A stretch of DNA of 31,949 bases from Stagnihabitans sp038231775 (GTDB taxonomy: Bacteria; Pseudomonadota; Alphaproteobacteria; Rhodobacterales; Rhodobacteraceae). The notes below the pieces were generated by a model, which made no database searches, had not been told where the DNA came from, and worked only from the letters and a program-made list of their open reading frames with translations. Where the stretch lies: NCBI GenBank assembly GCA_038231775.1, contig JBBRKS010000029.1, positions 1 through 31,949 on the forward strand, given 5' to 3'. Position numbers and translations under genes: made by a program. Shown here piece by piece: positions 1 to 6,923 of the stretch (position 1 is the first letter of the stretch; each line of letters begins with the position of its first letter).

Positions 1-828
1 CGCCGCCAGTTGTTCCGCACTCATCTCCAGCGAAAAGAACCCGACCGACCCACCTTCGATGGTGCCCTCTGACCCGTCCGGCAACCGCCCGCGCTTGTAG
101 GCTTTGGCGATGTTGAAGGCGATGTTGGTGGCGAGTGACGTCTTGCCCATCGAGGGCCGCCCGGCAAGGATCAACAGGTCAGACGGATGCAGACCGCCCA
201 GCTTTTTGTCCAGATCAACCAGACCTGTCGAAATCCCGGCAAGGCCGCCGTCGCGCTGATAGGCCGCATTGGCCATGTTGACCGCATCGGTGACCGCTTT
301 GAGAAAGCTTTGAAAGCCGCGCTCTGCCACCCCCTGCTCGCCCAGCTTGTACAGCCGCTGCTCCGCCTCGATGATCTGGTCGCGCGGTTCAGAATCCACC
401 TCGACCTTGCCGGCCCGCGCCGAAATGTCACGCCCCAGCCCGATCAGTTCGCGCCTGACGGCCAGATCATAAATCATCTGCGCATAGTCGCGCGCGGCAT
501 AAGCGCTGATCGCAGCCCCGGCCAGACGCACCAGATAAGACGGTCCGCCCAGCTCCTTAAGCCCCGGATCATCCTCAAAAAACGGTTTCAGCGTCACCGG
601 AGAGGCCAGAGCGTTCTTCTGAATGCGCGCCGCCATGCGTTCAAAGATACGGCTGTGCACCGGGTCAAAGAAATGCTCGGCGCGCACCAGGCTTGCGACC
701 CGGTCATAAACCTCATTGTTGGTCAGGATGGCGCCCAAAAGCTGCTGCTCACCCTCGATGTTGTGCGGCATCGTTTCGGTTTCGGGCAAGGCAGGCATCA
801 TCTGCCGCAGCGTGGCCACTTCATTCAT
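1..828 (-). CDS. dnaB: Replicative DNA helicase DnaB (partial, C-terminus cut off by the window edge)
   Basis: This is the 5'-to-3' helicase that unwinds DNA at the replication fork as a hexamer and binds primase. 276 codons are present, beginning MNEVATLRQ at 828. Residues about 20-120 match the DnaB N-terminal domain (PHNVEGEQQLLGAIL, then an acidic and hydrophobic helical stretch). A linker follows, and the RecA-like domain opens with the Walker A motif AGRPSMGKTS near residues 221-230, followed by the SLEMS motif. Full-length family members have about 450-500 residues, so the Walker B and DNA-binding loops lie beyond position 1. It is the last gene visible of a leftward set pyrC-pyrE-dnaB, but 329 nt separate it from pyrE, so it probably has its own promoter. 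Whether it carries an intein cannot be seen. Confidence 0.95.
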   Translation of the reverse strand, partial: MNEVATLRQMMPALPETETMPHNIEGEQQLLGAILTNNEVYDRVASLVRAEHFFDPVHSRIFERMAARIQKNALASPVTLKPFFEDDPGLKELGGPSYLVRLAGAAISAYAARDYAQMIYDLAVRRELIGLGRDISARAGKVEVDSEPRDQIIEAEQRLYKLGEQGVAERGFQSFLKAVTDAVNMANAAYQRDGGLAGISTGLVDLDKKLGGLHPSDLLILAGRPSMGKTSLATNIAFNIAKAYKRGRLPDGSEGTIEGGSVGFFSLEMSAEQLAA

Positions 829-859
829 GCTTGTCCCCAATGCTTCATCAAAGGCACCA

Positions 860-910
860 CATAGACCGCGAACCCGACCCACGGCAAGCCACGCACAACT
901 CTGTGGACAA
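860..910 (-). promoter_or_regulatory. Candidate dnaB promoter with a DnaA-box-like site
   Basis: Reading leftward, TTGCCG (887-882) and TCTATG (865-860) are separated by 16 nt and lie 32 nt or more upstream of the dnaB start, a plausible -35/-10 pair. Just upstream, 910-902 reads TTGTCCACA, one base from the DnaA box TTATCCACA. Both are single weak matches found by eye. The link of DnaA to dnaB control is inference. Confidence 0.35.
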
Positions 911-1081
911 GCCGCGCCGCACACGAACCGCGCACGCAGATCGCAACCCTACTCTACCACATCTTGCGAAGGGAGGGCACCGCAAACTCTAAAACTGCGA
1001 TTCGCCCGGCGACTTGTCCCCAAAGCATCCCCAGACCTTTCCCCCGCTTTCCCTTGCTCTTTGCCAAATACTCGCGGGGGG

Positions 1082-1108
1082 TGAAGGGGGGCAGACGGCC
1101 CCCCTTCA
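1082..1108. terminator. Strong G/C hairpin downstream of pyrE
   Basis: TGAAGGGGGGC (1082-1092) is perfectly complementary to GCCCCCCTTCA (1098-1108) around the loop AGACG. It lies 50 nt beyond the pyrE stop in the sense of pyrE transcription. No T-run follows on either strand, so it may pause or stabilise RNA rather than terminate on its own. It belongs to the hairpin plus ATACTC family seen again at 10592 and 22974. Confidence 0.5.
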
Positions 1109-1157
1109 GCTGGGGCAAATCGGAACGCAGGCAATTGTGCCGTGCCGTCGGGCCGGG

Positions 1158-1835
1158 CTACTTCGCCCGTGCGGCCTGCCAGCCCCGCGGATCGTGGAGG
1201 AAGGCTTCAACCTCCGCCAAGGTCGCCGCATCAAACGCATTTTGCGCGCGCGCTTCGGCCAGAACATCCCACCAGGTGCACAGATGATGCAGCGCCAGCC
1301 CGTGATCCTGCAGCCGCCCGATGGTTTCAGGGAAGATGCCGTAGTAGAAAATCACCGCCGTATGGGCACAAGTGGCTCCGGTTTCACGGATCGCATCCAC
1401 AAACGACAGCTTTGATCCGCCATCGGTCGTCAGATCCTCGACCAGCAGCACGCGCTGGCCTTCGCGCATCACACCTTCGATCCGGGCATTGCGGCCATAA
1501 CCTTTGGGCTTTTTGCGCACATAGGTCATCGGCAGCGCCAGACGGTCCGCCACAAGGGCCGCAAACGGAATGCCCGCCGTCTCACCACCCGCGATGTTGT
1601 CAAACGCCTCAAACCCGGCATCGCGCAGCACGGTGACGCACAAAAAGTCCATCAGCACTGACCGGATGCGCGGATAAGAGATCAACTTGCGGCAGTCGAT
1701 ATAGGTCGGACTTGGCAGACCCGACGCCAGAGTGAACGGGGTTTCGGCATTGAAATGCACCGCCTTGATCTCCAGCAGCGCCCGTGCGGTCAGGCGGGCG
1801 ATTTCCTCTTTGGGCGGGAATGCGGCGGGGATCAT
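1158..1835 (-). CDS. pyrE: Orotate phosphoribosyltransferase
   Basis: It converts orotate and PRPP to orotidine 5'-monophosphate, the fifth step of de novo pyrimidine synthesis, in the cytoplasm. The 225-residue protein has the usual length. The flexible catalytic loop with its lysines, YVRKKPKGYG, is at residues 105-114, and the PRPP-binding motif VLLVEDLTTDGGS is at 129-141. The start MIPAAFPPKEE is preceded by GGAG at normal spacing. It follows pyrC on the same strand, separated by 112 nt that contain two inverted repeats, so the two genes are probably cotranscribed or linked by processing. Confidence 0.95.
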   Translation of the reverse strand: MIPAAFPPKEEIARLTARALLEIKAVHFNAETPFTLASGLPSPTYIDCRKLISYPRIRSVLMDFLCVTVLRDAGFEAFDNIAGGETAGIPFAALVADRLALPMTYVRKKPKGYGRNARIEGVMREGQRVLLVEDLTTDGGSKLSFVDAIRETGATCAHTAVIFYYGIFPETIGRLQDHGLALHHLCTWWDVLAEARAQNAFDAATLAEVEAFLHDPRGWQAARAK

Positions 1836-1870
1836 CGGCGTCTCCAGTCAGGGTCAGGCGTTAAAGTCAG

Positions 1871-1912
1871 GGGTCGCACATCCTGCACAACGATTTCAGC
1901 TTGGTGCGACCC
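1871..1912. repeat. Inverted repeat in the pyrC-pyrE intercistronic gap
   Basis: GGGTCGCAC (1871-1879) and GTGCGACCC (1904-1912) are perfect 9-bp arms around a 24-nt loop. The structure lies 35 nt upstream of the pyrE start in the transcribed RNA. It abuts the palindrome at 1914-1932. A regulatory or RNA-processing role is inference. No match to the PyrR binding site was recognised. Confidence 0.5.
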
Positions 1913-1913
1913 T

Positions 1914-1932
1914 AAATCTTCGCAGAAGATTT
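1914..1932 (-). repeat. Single copy of the TGC-loop palindrome family, after pyrC
   Basis: On the minus strand this reads AAATCTTC-TGC-GAAGATTT, flanked by CCAC on the 5' side and AGG on the 3' side. These are the same loop and flanks as the paired palindromes at 18605-18660 and 27669-27725. Two arm positions differ from the 18609 copy and both are compensated in the partner arm. It starts 15 nt after the pyrC stop codon in sense orientation. Confidence 0.65.
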
Positions 1933-1947
1933 GTGGCGCGAAAAGGG

Positions 1948-2988
1948 TCAGGCCCGAACATGCCAGTGCACGGCAAAGCCCGGATCAAACACGGTGACCG
2001 GACCGGCACCCGACACGATTCTGGCCGGAAAGGTCACCGGGTCTACCGATTTCACCAAGGTCATCCACGCTTCGTTCGGGGCCAGCCCATAGAATGCAGC
2101 GCCGTTCAGGCTGGTGAAAGCCTCCAACCGATCCAAAGCGTCAGCCGCCTCGAACACATGGGCCAACAGGGGCATCGTGTTGGTGGCCGTAAAGCACCCG
2201 GCACAACCGCAGGCCTGTTCTTTCAGCGCATCGACATGGGGCGCGCTGTCGGTGCCCAGAAAATAGCACGGCTTTCCCGAAGTTGCGGCCCCGACCAGCG
2301 CCAGCCGATGCTTTTCGCGTTTGGCGACCGGCAGGCAGTAGTAATGCGGCCTGATCCCGCCAACGAGGATATGGTTGCGGTTCAGGATCAGGTGGTGCGT
2401 CGTGATCGTGGCTGCCAGATTGGCCCCCTCGGCGGCATAGGCGACGCCTTCTTCGGTCGTGATATGCTCCATGATCACGCGCAGGTCGGGCAGCTTGCGG
2501 CGCAACGGGTCCAGCACGGTGTCGATGAACACCGCCTCGCGATCAAAGATATCAACCTCGGGCGTTGTGACCTCACCATGGGTGCACAAGGGCAGGCCGA
2601 TATCGGCCATCTTTTCCAGCACCGGCATCACCTTGGCCAGATCGCGCACCCCACCGTGTGAGTTGGTTGTGGCCCCGGCCGGATACAGTTTTACTGCCTT
2701 CACAAGGCCCGAGGCGGCGGCTGCGGCGACATCGGCAGGGTCGGTGCCTTCGGTCAGGTACAGCGTCATCAGGGGTTCAAAGTCCGACCCGGCGGGCAGC
2801 GCTGCCATGATGCGCGCATGATAGGCGCGCGCGTCGGCCAGCGTCACCACAGGCGGGACAAGGTTGGGCATGATGATCGCGCGGGCAAAATCGCGGGCGG
2901 ATTCCGGGGCGACGGCGGCCAGCATGGCGCCATCCCGCAGATGCAGGTGCATGTCGTCCGGGCGGCGCAGGGTGATCGTTGTGCTCAT
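1948..2988 (-). CDS. pyrC: Dihydroorotase, class II (PyrC type)
   Basis: It cyclises N-carbamoyl-aspartate to dihydroorotate in pyrimidine synthesis, using two zinc ions. The 346 residues match the Escherichia coli type PyrC (348). The metal-binding HLH motif is at residues 14-16 (DDMHLHLRDG). The lysine expected to be carbamylated is K100 in AVKLYPAGATTNS. Further ligand and active-site motifs PLCTHGE, MEHIT and GTDSAPH follow. I chose MSTTITLRRPDDM as the start because the conserved fold begins there; an in-frame extension of 22 residues upstream looks non-native. It is the first gene of the leftward pyrC-pyrE set and is divergent from the secreted LprI-like gene. Confidence 0.95.
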   Translation of the reverse strand: MSTTITLRRPDDMHLHLRDGAMLAAVAPESARDFARAIIMPNLVPPVVTLADARAYHARIMAALPAGSDFEPLMTLYLTEGTDPADVAAAAASGLVKAVKLYPAGATTNSHGGVRDLAKVMPVLEKMADIGLPLCTHGEVTTPEVDIFDREAVFIDTVLDPLRRKLPDLRVIMEHITTEEGVAYAAEGANLAATITTHHLILNRNHILVGGIRPHYYCLPVAKREKHRLALVGAATSGKPCYFLGTDSAPHVDALKEQACGCAGCFTATNTMPLLAHVFEAADALDRLEAFTSLNGAAFYGLAPNEAWMTLVKSVDPVTFPARIVSGAGPVTVFDPGFAVHWHVRA

Positions 2989-3015
2989 GGTTTCGCCTAG
3001 CTGAACGGGGAGCAC

Positions 3016-3085
3016 TTTTCCAGAGGGTCTGGCCGCGTGGAGTGCGTTTTCCAACGCGCATCGCTGTGCACCGTCCCCTTTTCCA
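3016..3085. repeat. Three TTTTCCA direct repeats at 31-32 bp spacing
   Basis: TTTTCCA occurs at 3016-3022, 3047-3053 and 3079-3085, all in the 158-bp divergent gap between pyrC and the LprI-like gene. The spacing of 31 and 32 bp is close to three helical turns, which would put the copies on one DNA face. The middle copy also forms the loop of a 7-bp stem (GTGCGTT/AACGCGC with one wobble). Confidence 0.45.
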
Positions 3086-3091
3086 GTGGGA

Positions 3092-3121
3092 TTGCACGGC
3101 GCATTCGGCCTGGTCTAGGAT
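3092..3121 (+). promoter_or_regulatory. Candidate sigma70 promoter of the LprI-like gene
   Basis: TTGCAC (3092-3097) and TAGGAT (3116-3121) are separated by 18 nt. The predicted start near 3128 would leave a leader of about 19 nt before the ATG at 3147, with the ribosome-binding site CGGAGG inside it. Confidence 0.4.
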
Positions 3122-3146
3122 GCCTAACAGTTCCTCGGAGGCTTTC

Positions 3147-3545
3147 ATGACCCGCTTTGCCCTTTTTGCCCTGCTTCTGACCAGCCTGCCCAGTGCTGCC
3201 GCAGCGCAGGATGTTAACTGCACGACAGCCCAGACGCAGGTCGAGATGACCTTTTGTGCTGAACAGGACTGGAATGCCGCCGATGCGCGCCTGAATGCGT
3301 CTTACAAGACCGCGATTGCTGCGATGCTCGGCATCGACGCCAATCTGGACGCTGGCGACAAAGGGGCCGAGGCTGCCTTGCGCGCCGCCCAGCGCGTCTG
3401 GGTGACCTACCGCGACAACACCTGTGCGGCCGAGGCTTGGGCGATGCACGGCGGCAGCGCCGAGCCGATGGTGATCTATGGCTGCCGTGCCCGCGTTACC
3501 GCGTCGCGCGTGGACGAGTTGGACAACATGACTGCTGGCGACTGA
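3147..3545 (+). CDS. Small secreted LprI/DUF1311-like protein
   Basis: The 132-residue protein starts with a clear signal peptide (MTRFALFALLLTSLPSAAAA, likely cut before QDVNC). The mature part has the spacing of the LprI/DUF1311 fold: NCTTAQTQVEMTFCAE, a helix with LNASYK, the AQRVWVTYRDNTCAAE motif, and a final YGCRAR. The four cysteines probably form two disulfides. Family members act in the periplasm or envelope, and the mycobacterial LprI inhibits lysozyme; that activity is not shown here. The start is fixed by CGGAGG 5 nt upstream. The gene stands alone and ends 14 nt before a convergent gene. Confidence 0.8.
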   Translation: MTRFALFALLLTSLPSAAAAQDVNCTTAQTQVEMTFCAEQDWNAADARLNASYKTAIAAMLGIDANLDAGDKGAEAALRAAQRVWVTYRDNTCAAEAWAMHGGSAEPMVIYGCRARVTASRVDELDNMTAGD

Positions 3546-3558
3546 GCCAAAGCCAAGG

Positions 3559-4584
3559 TCAGGAGGATTTCAGCGTCGCTGTCTGCGGATCGTTCGGTCT
3601 AGCGCTCTGACCGGCCTTGTCAGCCTGCGCGTTCGGCACAGGCACACGACCCGGCGCAGTCACCGGCCCATTTGCCTCGATCAGATCGGACAAGCGTTTC
3701 TTGAACCTGTTCTGGTTCAGCCGGGTCGCCACGTTGCGGCACAGCATGATCTCACGTGCCGGGTGCGCAGTTGTGGCGACCTGCAATTGGCGCAGATAGG
3801 CCAGATCGTTGCGCCGGTTGCGCCACAGCGTCCCAAAACGGTCGGGCGGCAACTGCCCCTCCATCGCGGCACTGATCAGGTGGTTCAGAATGCCGATCCG
3901 CCCAAAGGTCGCCTCAAGATCCGGGCCGCCCAGACGGGCGGACAGGCGCTGCACATGGGGGGCGCGAAACAGGGCGGCGTGCATGGCATCCAGACTGACG
4001 GCCGGATCGCAGATCAGCGTGGCCGCTTTGGCACCCTCCAGCATGTCGGGGGCAAAGCCGTAGCGTGTGGTGAAATCCAACCTCCGTGCACTGCGAAACC
4101 GGGTGTCCCAACCGGCGATCGCGGGGTCCAAGGTTGCCACCGGGTTCAACAGCAAGACCCGTGCCCCCGGCGCGCAGACCGAATAAGCCGCCGCCGCATA
4201 GCCCGAAGCCCCTGCTCCGTAAAACAGCACGCGGTCAAAGCCTTCAAAAAAGCCGTCATCGACCAGCCGGTCAAAATAGGCGTAGACGGACGGGTCGCGG
4301 TACCAAGGTCCGGCCTCCGAGATCAGGCACAGTTGCGACCAGTCGCATTCATCGGCCATTTCGGTGCCGACCGGCAATTGCTTGGACCTGTGGCGTGCCC
4401 CGGCATAGCTGTCAAAGGTCACCAAAAGAGTGGGCGCATTGTCCAGATACAAGGCCCGGTGCCCTGCGCCCAGCTTTTCAAGCGATCCGCCATCCTCGGC
4501 AATGTCTTCCATGACACGCAGCCACGTCCCACGGTCACGCGCCTGCGAGGCATCCAGCATCACATCGCTGTCAAGGTCCGTCAT
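3559..4584 (-). CDS. Hydrolase-like protein of unknown function, next to a glycosyltransferase
   Basis: I cannot name this 341-residue cytoplasmic protein with certainty. Near residues 120-135 it has FYGAGASGYAAAAYSV, which resembles the nucleophile elbow of alpha/beta-hydrolase-like proteins (a Gly-Ala-Ser-Gly turn after a beta strand). Next come a PVATLD segment and IAGWDTRFRSAR. Relatives in this order are sometimes labelled phosphoadenosine phosphosulfate reductase, which the sequence does not support. The C-terminal 35 residues are Pro/Asn/Gln-rich and probably disordered. The start MTDLDSD at 4584 overlaps the end of the small ORF 4571-4732 by 14 nt, suggesting coupled translation. It ends 14 nt from the convergent LprI-like gene, and no terminator hairpin was seen between them. 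Confidence 0.7.
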   Translation of the reverse strand: MTDLDSDVMLDASQARDRGTWLRVMEDIAEDGGSLEKLGAGHRALYLDNAPTLLVTFDSYAGARHRSKQLPVGTEMADECDWSQLCLISEAGPWYRDPSVYAYFDRLVDDGFFEGFDRVLFYGAGASGYAAAAYSVCAPGARVLLLNPVATLDPAIAGWDTRFRSARRLDFTTRYGFAPDMLEGAKAATLICDPAVSLDAMHAALFRAPHVQRLSARLGGPDLEATFGRIGILNHLISAAMEGQLPPDRFGTLWRNRRNDLAYLRQLQVATTAHPAREIMLCRNVATRLNQNRFKKRLSDLIEANGPVTAPGRVPVPNAQADKAGQSARPNDPQTATLKSS

Positions 4585-4732
4585 TGGCGTCCGCCCGTTC
4601 TGGTCGCAAAAGCAGTCCGCCGCAGAACGACAGACCAAGGAAACCCACAAGGTGCAGTATCCAAGCCGCAGCCAAGCTGGCAAGGAAATTCACCGCGATA
4701 TTGCAGGCATCCACAAGACAATCCCGCGCCAT
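4571..4732 (-). CDS. Possible 53-residue single-helix membrane protein
   Basis: Between the glycosyltransferase stop and the start of the hydrolase-like gene, a frame of 53 codons opens with MARDCLVDACNIAVNF. It continues as a hydrophobic helix of about 28 residues (FLASLAAAWILHLVGFLG and on to GGLLL), then a basic/acidic tail RPERADANDGP. Its ATG lies 15 nt after the glycosyltransferase stop, and its stop lies inside the first codons of the downstream gene (14-nt overlap), which is typical of a translated operon gene. The ribosome-binding site is weak (TTGGGG). I recognise no family. The alternative is an untranslated gap that happens to be open. Confidence 0.45.
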   Translation of the reverse strand: MARDCLVDACNIAVNFLASLAAAWILHLVGFLGLSFCGGLLLRPERADANDGP

Positions 4733-4747
4733 TGTTTCAACCCCAAC

Positions 4748-5749
4748 CTATTGCGTTCGGTGCGCCTGTAACAGCGCCGCCTCAGCCGCCGTCAGGGTGC
4801 GGCTGGGCCCGGTCATCAACAAGCGCCCGAACAAGGCGCGCCAGGGTTCGTCTGCCATCAGCGCGGCAAACCGGGCTTTGCGCCATGCCACCGCCGCCTG
4901 ATGCAAAGGGCCCAGAACCGGGTCGGCGTGCAGGGCGGCAAGCTGCTCGTCATAGTTCAGGGCGTGAACCGAGCGATCCTCGACCTCACACAGGTTGCGT
5001 TCCACCCAATAGCCGACGTCAAAGGCCTGCGCCTCGCGGTTGGCCCGGCCCCGGTCGCATTTGACCACATAGCTTTCGGCAGCGCCCAGCGCGTAGTGGT
5101 TCATCTGCACCAACCGGTAATTGTCGACCCGGTAATCCGAGAACAGGCGTTGGCCCAGTGCTGCCGGGCGACCCGACCCGTCAAACCAGCGCGCCTCTGT
5201 GCCCGGAACCGGGCTTTTGGGCCTGTGAACCCCAAGTTTGCGAAAGTGTGAGGGGCGAAACAGCGTCTTGATCATCTGCGCGCGCCACGGCCATGACAGC
5301 GTGACCGGGGCGGCGCGGGTGAAAGTCCGGGTGACCGGCTGATCGCGGTATTCGACCACCCCCGCATTGCCGAACATGCGCCATGTCAGGGCAATCGCAT
5401 CGGCCTGCGGAACAGCGGCCAAAAGGTCGGCAAGTCTGCGCTGGCCGACATGGATGTTCACAAACTCGTCCACATCGGCGAACAGCACCCAGTCAGCGCC
5501 CCGCACCAGCGGGTGCTTATCGGCCAGCTTCAACGCTGCCCATTGCGGGCCTTCATCTTGCGGGCCGTTGTTGCGGATATGGGTCACACCGCCCAGCGCC
5601 GCCAACCGGTCCAGCATGGCGTCGGTGCCGTCGCTGCAATCGTTGGAAAACGCCAGCACATCGGTAAAGCCACAGGCACGGTGATGGGCCAGCCATTCCA
5701 TCAGGAAGGCCGCTTCATTCTTGACGGTCAGAACCAAGGTTGCGCGCAT
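4748..5749 (-). CDS. Glycosyltransferase, family 2-like (GT-A fold)
   Basis: The 333-residue protein begins RATLVLTVKNEAAFLMEWL, the usual opening of family 2-like transferases that start from a strand and an N-E motif. SNDCSDGTDAMLDRL (residues 36-50) contacts the nucleotide sugar in this fold, and the DxD-type metal site is FADVDEF (90-96). The second half (MFGNAG, HYALGA, then a basic helical end) resembles the subgroup found in Rhodobacterales surface polysaccharide loci. The sugar and acceptor are unknown. An in-frame start 36 nt upstream is possible, but the fold begins at the ATG chosen. It is first in a leftward set with the small membrane ORF and the hydrolase-like gene, which suggests joint work on a cell-surface glycan. 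Confidence 0.8.
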   Translation of the reverse strand: MRATLVLTVKNEAAFLMEWLAHHRACGFTDVLAFSNDCSDGTDAMLDRLAALGGVTHIRNNGPQDEGPQWAALKLADKHPLVRGADWVLFADVDEFVNIHVGQRRLADLLAAVPQADAIALTWRMFGNAGVVEYRDQPVTRTFTRAAPVTLSWPWRAQMIKTLFRPSHFRKLGVHRPKSPVPGTEARWFDGSGRPAALGQRLFSDYRVDNYRLVQMNHYALGAAESYVVKCDRGRANREAQAFDVGYWVERNLCEVEDRSVHALNYDEQLAALHADPVLGPLHQAAVAWRKARFAALMADEPWRALFGRLLMTGPSRTLTAAEAALLQAHRTQ

Positions 5750-5826
5750 GGGCCAAGTGCTAGCAGGCCACACCCGCACTGGCAAACTGCTTGACCCTGC
5801 GGAGCATAGGCCGCACGCTTTCGCGC

Positions 5827-6729
5827 ATGACCCAGCATCTGCGCATCCTTGAACCCCATCCCGGCATTCTGGCCTTTTACGACGGCCGCATCCCCGGCTA
5901 CCGTTTTGCGCCAGAAGACAACTGGGTCGATGACGGTGCCTTGTCGCCGGGCATCGCGTCTTATGCCATTGTCAGCGGTGATCAGGCTTTGGTGTATGAC
6001 ACCCATGTCAGTCTCCCTCATGCGCAGGCGGTAAAAGCTGCCTTGCAGGCGCGCGGGGCCAGGCGGTTCACTGTCGTGCTGTCGCATTGGCATCTGGACC
6101 ACGTGGCGGGAACTGCGGCCTTTGCCGGATCGCCAGTGATCAGCACCGCCCGCACCTTGGCCCACCTGAGCGAACACAAAGCGGGCATCGAGGATGGCAG
6201 CTTTCACGGCGCGCCGGCCATCTCCCCCTTGATCCTGCCCGATCAGGTGTTTTCCGGCCAGATGCGCCTGCAGATCGGCACGGTTGAGGTGGTGCTGATC
6301 GAGGCAAACATCCACTCGGATGACGCCGCCGTCCTGTGGCTGCCCGCAGAGCGCATCCTTCTGGCCGGTGATACGGTTGAAGATTGTGTGACCTATGTGG
6401 GCGCACCCGAAGACTTCGCCGTTCATCTGGCCGATCTTGACCGTCTGGCTGCCCTGTCCGCCGCCCATGTCCTGCCCAATCATGGCGCTGCAGAAGTGAT
6501 CGCCCAAGGTGGCTACAGTCCAGAGATTCTACCGGCCACGCAGCGTTACATTCGTTGGTTGCAAGGTCTGGAGGGCGACCCTGACCGCGCAGCCCTGCCG
6601 CTGGCCGAGGTGATCAAGTCCGATACCGATGCCGGAACGATGCACTATTTTGCGCCCTATGATGTGGTTCATGCCCAGAACATCGCCCGCACACTCGCGC
6701 TGAGGGCGGCTGACAGCCGGGCGGATTAA
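5827..6729 (+). CDS. MBL-fold metallo-hydrolase
   Basis: The 300-residue protein carries the metallo-beta-lactamase motif HWHLDH at residues 87-92 (SHWHLDHVAG). The later metal ligands of the fold follow: a His in IEANIHSDD, an Asp in LLAGDTVEDC and a His in VLPNHGAAEV. The class holds hydrolases with a di-metal centre; the substrate here cannot be told. There is no signal peptide, so it should be cytoplasmic. The start MTQHLRILEPHPG was preferred over an ATG 36 nt upstream because similarity to the fold starts here. It diverges from the glycosyltransferase across 77 nt and is followed, after 194 nt, by the OmpA-domain gene, which has its own promoter candidate. Confidence 0.85.
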   Translation: MTQHLRILEPHPGILAFYDGRIPGYRFAPEDNWVDDGALSPGIASYAIVSGDQALVYDTHVSLPHAQAVKAALQARGARRFTVVLSHWHLDHVAGTAAFAGSPVISTARTLAHLSEHKAGIEDGSFHGAPAISPLILPDQVFSGQMRLQIGTVEVVLIEANIHSDDAAVLWLPAERILLAGDTVEDCVTYVGAPEDFAVHLADLDRLAALSAAHVLPNHGAAEVIAQGGYSPEILPATQRYIRWLQGLEGDPDRAALPLAEVIKSDTDAGTMHYFAPYDVVHAQNIARTLALRAADSRAD

Positions 6730-6785
6730 CCTACATCAGGACCGCCCCTCAACCGCAGGTCTAAAGTGGCGCATCCTTGCCTAAG

Positions 6786-6828
6786 GGCAATGACGTCATT
6801 GCCTGACAGGGCCGCGCTATCGCATATC
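6786..6828 (+). promoter_or_regulatory. 18-bp perfect palindrome overlapping a candidate promoter
   Basis: GGCAATGACGTCATTGCC (6786-6803) is a perfect palindrome without spacer. Its right end overlaps a candidate -35 TTGCCT (6800-6805), followed after 17 nt by CATATC (6823-6828). The predicted start lies about 90 nt before the ATG of the OmpA-domain gene. A dimeric regulator bound here would touch the -35 region. The regulator is not identifiable from the sequence. Confidence 0.5.
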
Positions 6829-6923
6829 ACACCGGAACGCGGCACATGGTCCTAGCCCATGGCCAGATTCGGATGCGCAGGTTGCGACGGCCCGCCGCTG
6901 GCTTCACTTTGAAAGGTGTATGC

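Larger units (their letters stand above)
829..1157. other. Gene-free stretch between pyrE and dnaB
   Basis: No convincing reading frame is present. The stretch holds the dnaB promoter candidate at its left end and, at 1061-1108, a short ATACTC-type element followed by a G/C hairpin. The rest (about 915-1060) shows no structure that I recognise. Confidence 0.6.

Noticed and set aside
3763..5064. 433-codon plus-strand frame opposite the hydrolase-like and glycosyltransferase genes
   Set aside because: It is antisense to two genes with clear motifs, and its translation is rich in Arg/Gln/Pro without recognisable domains.
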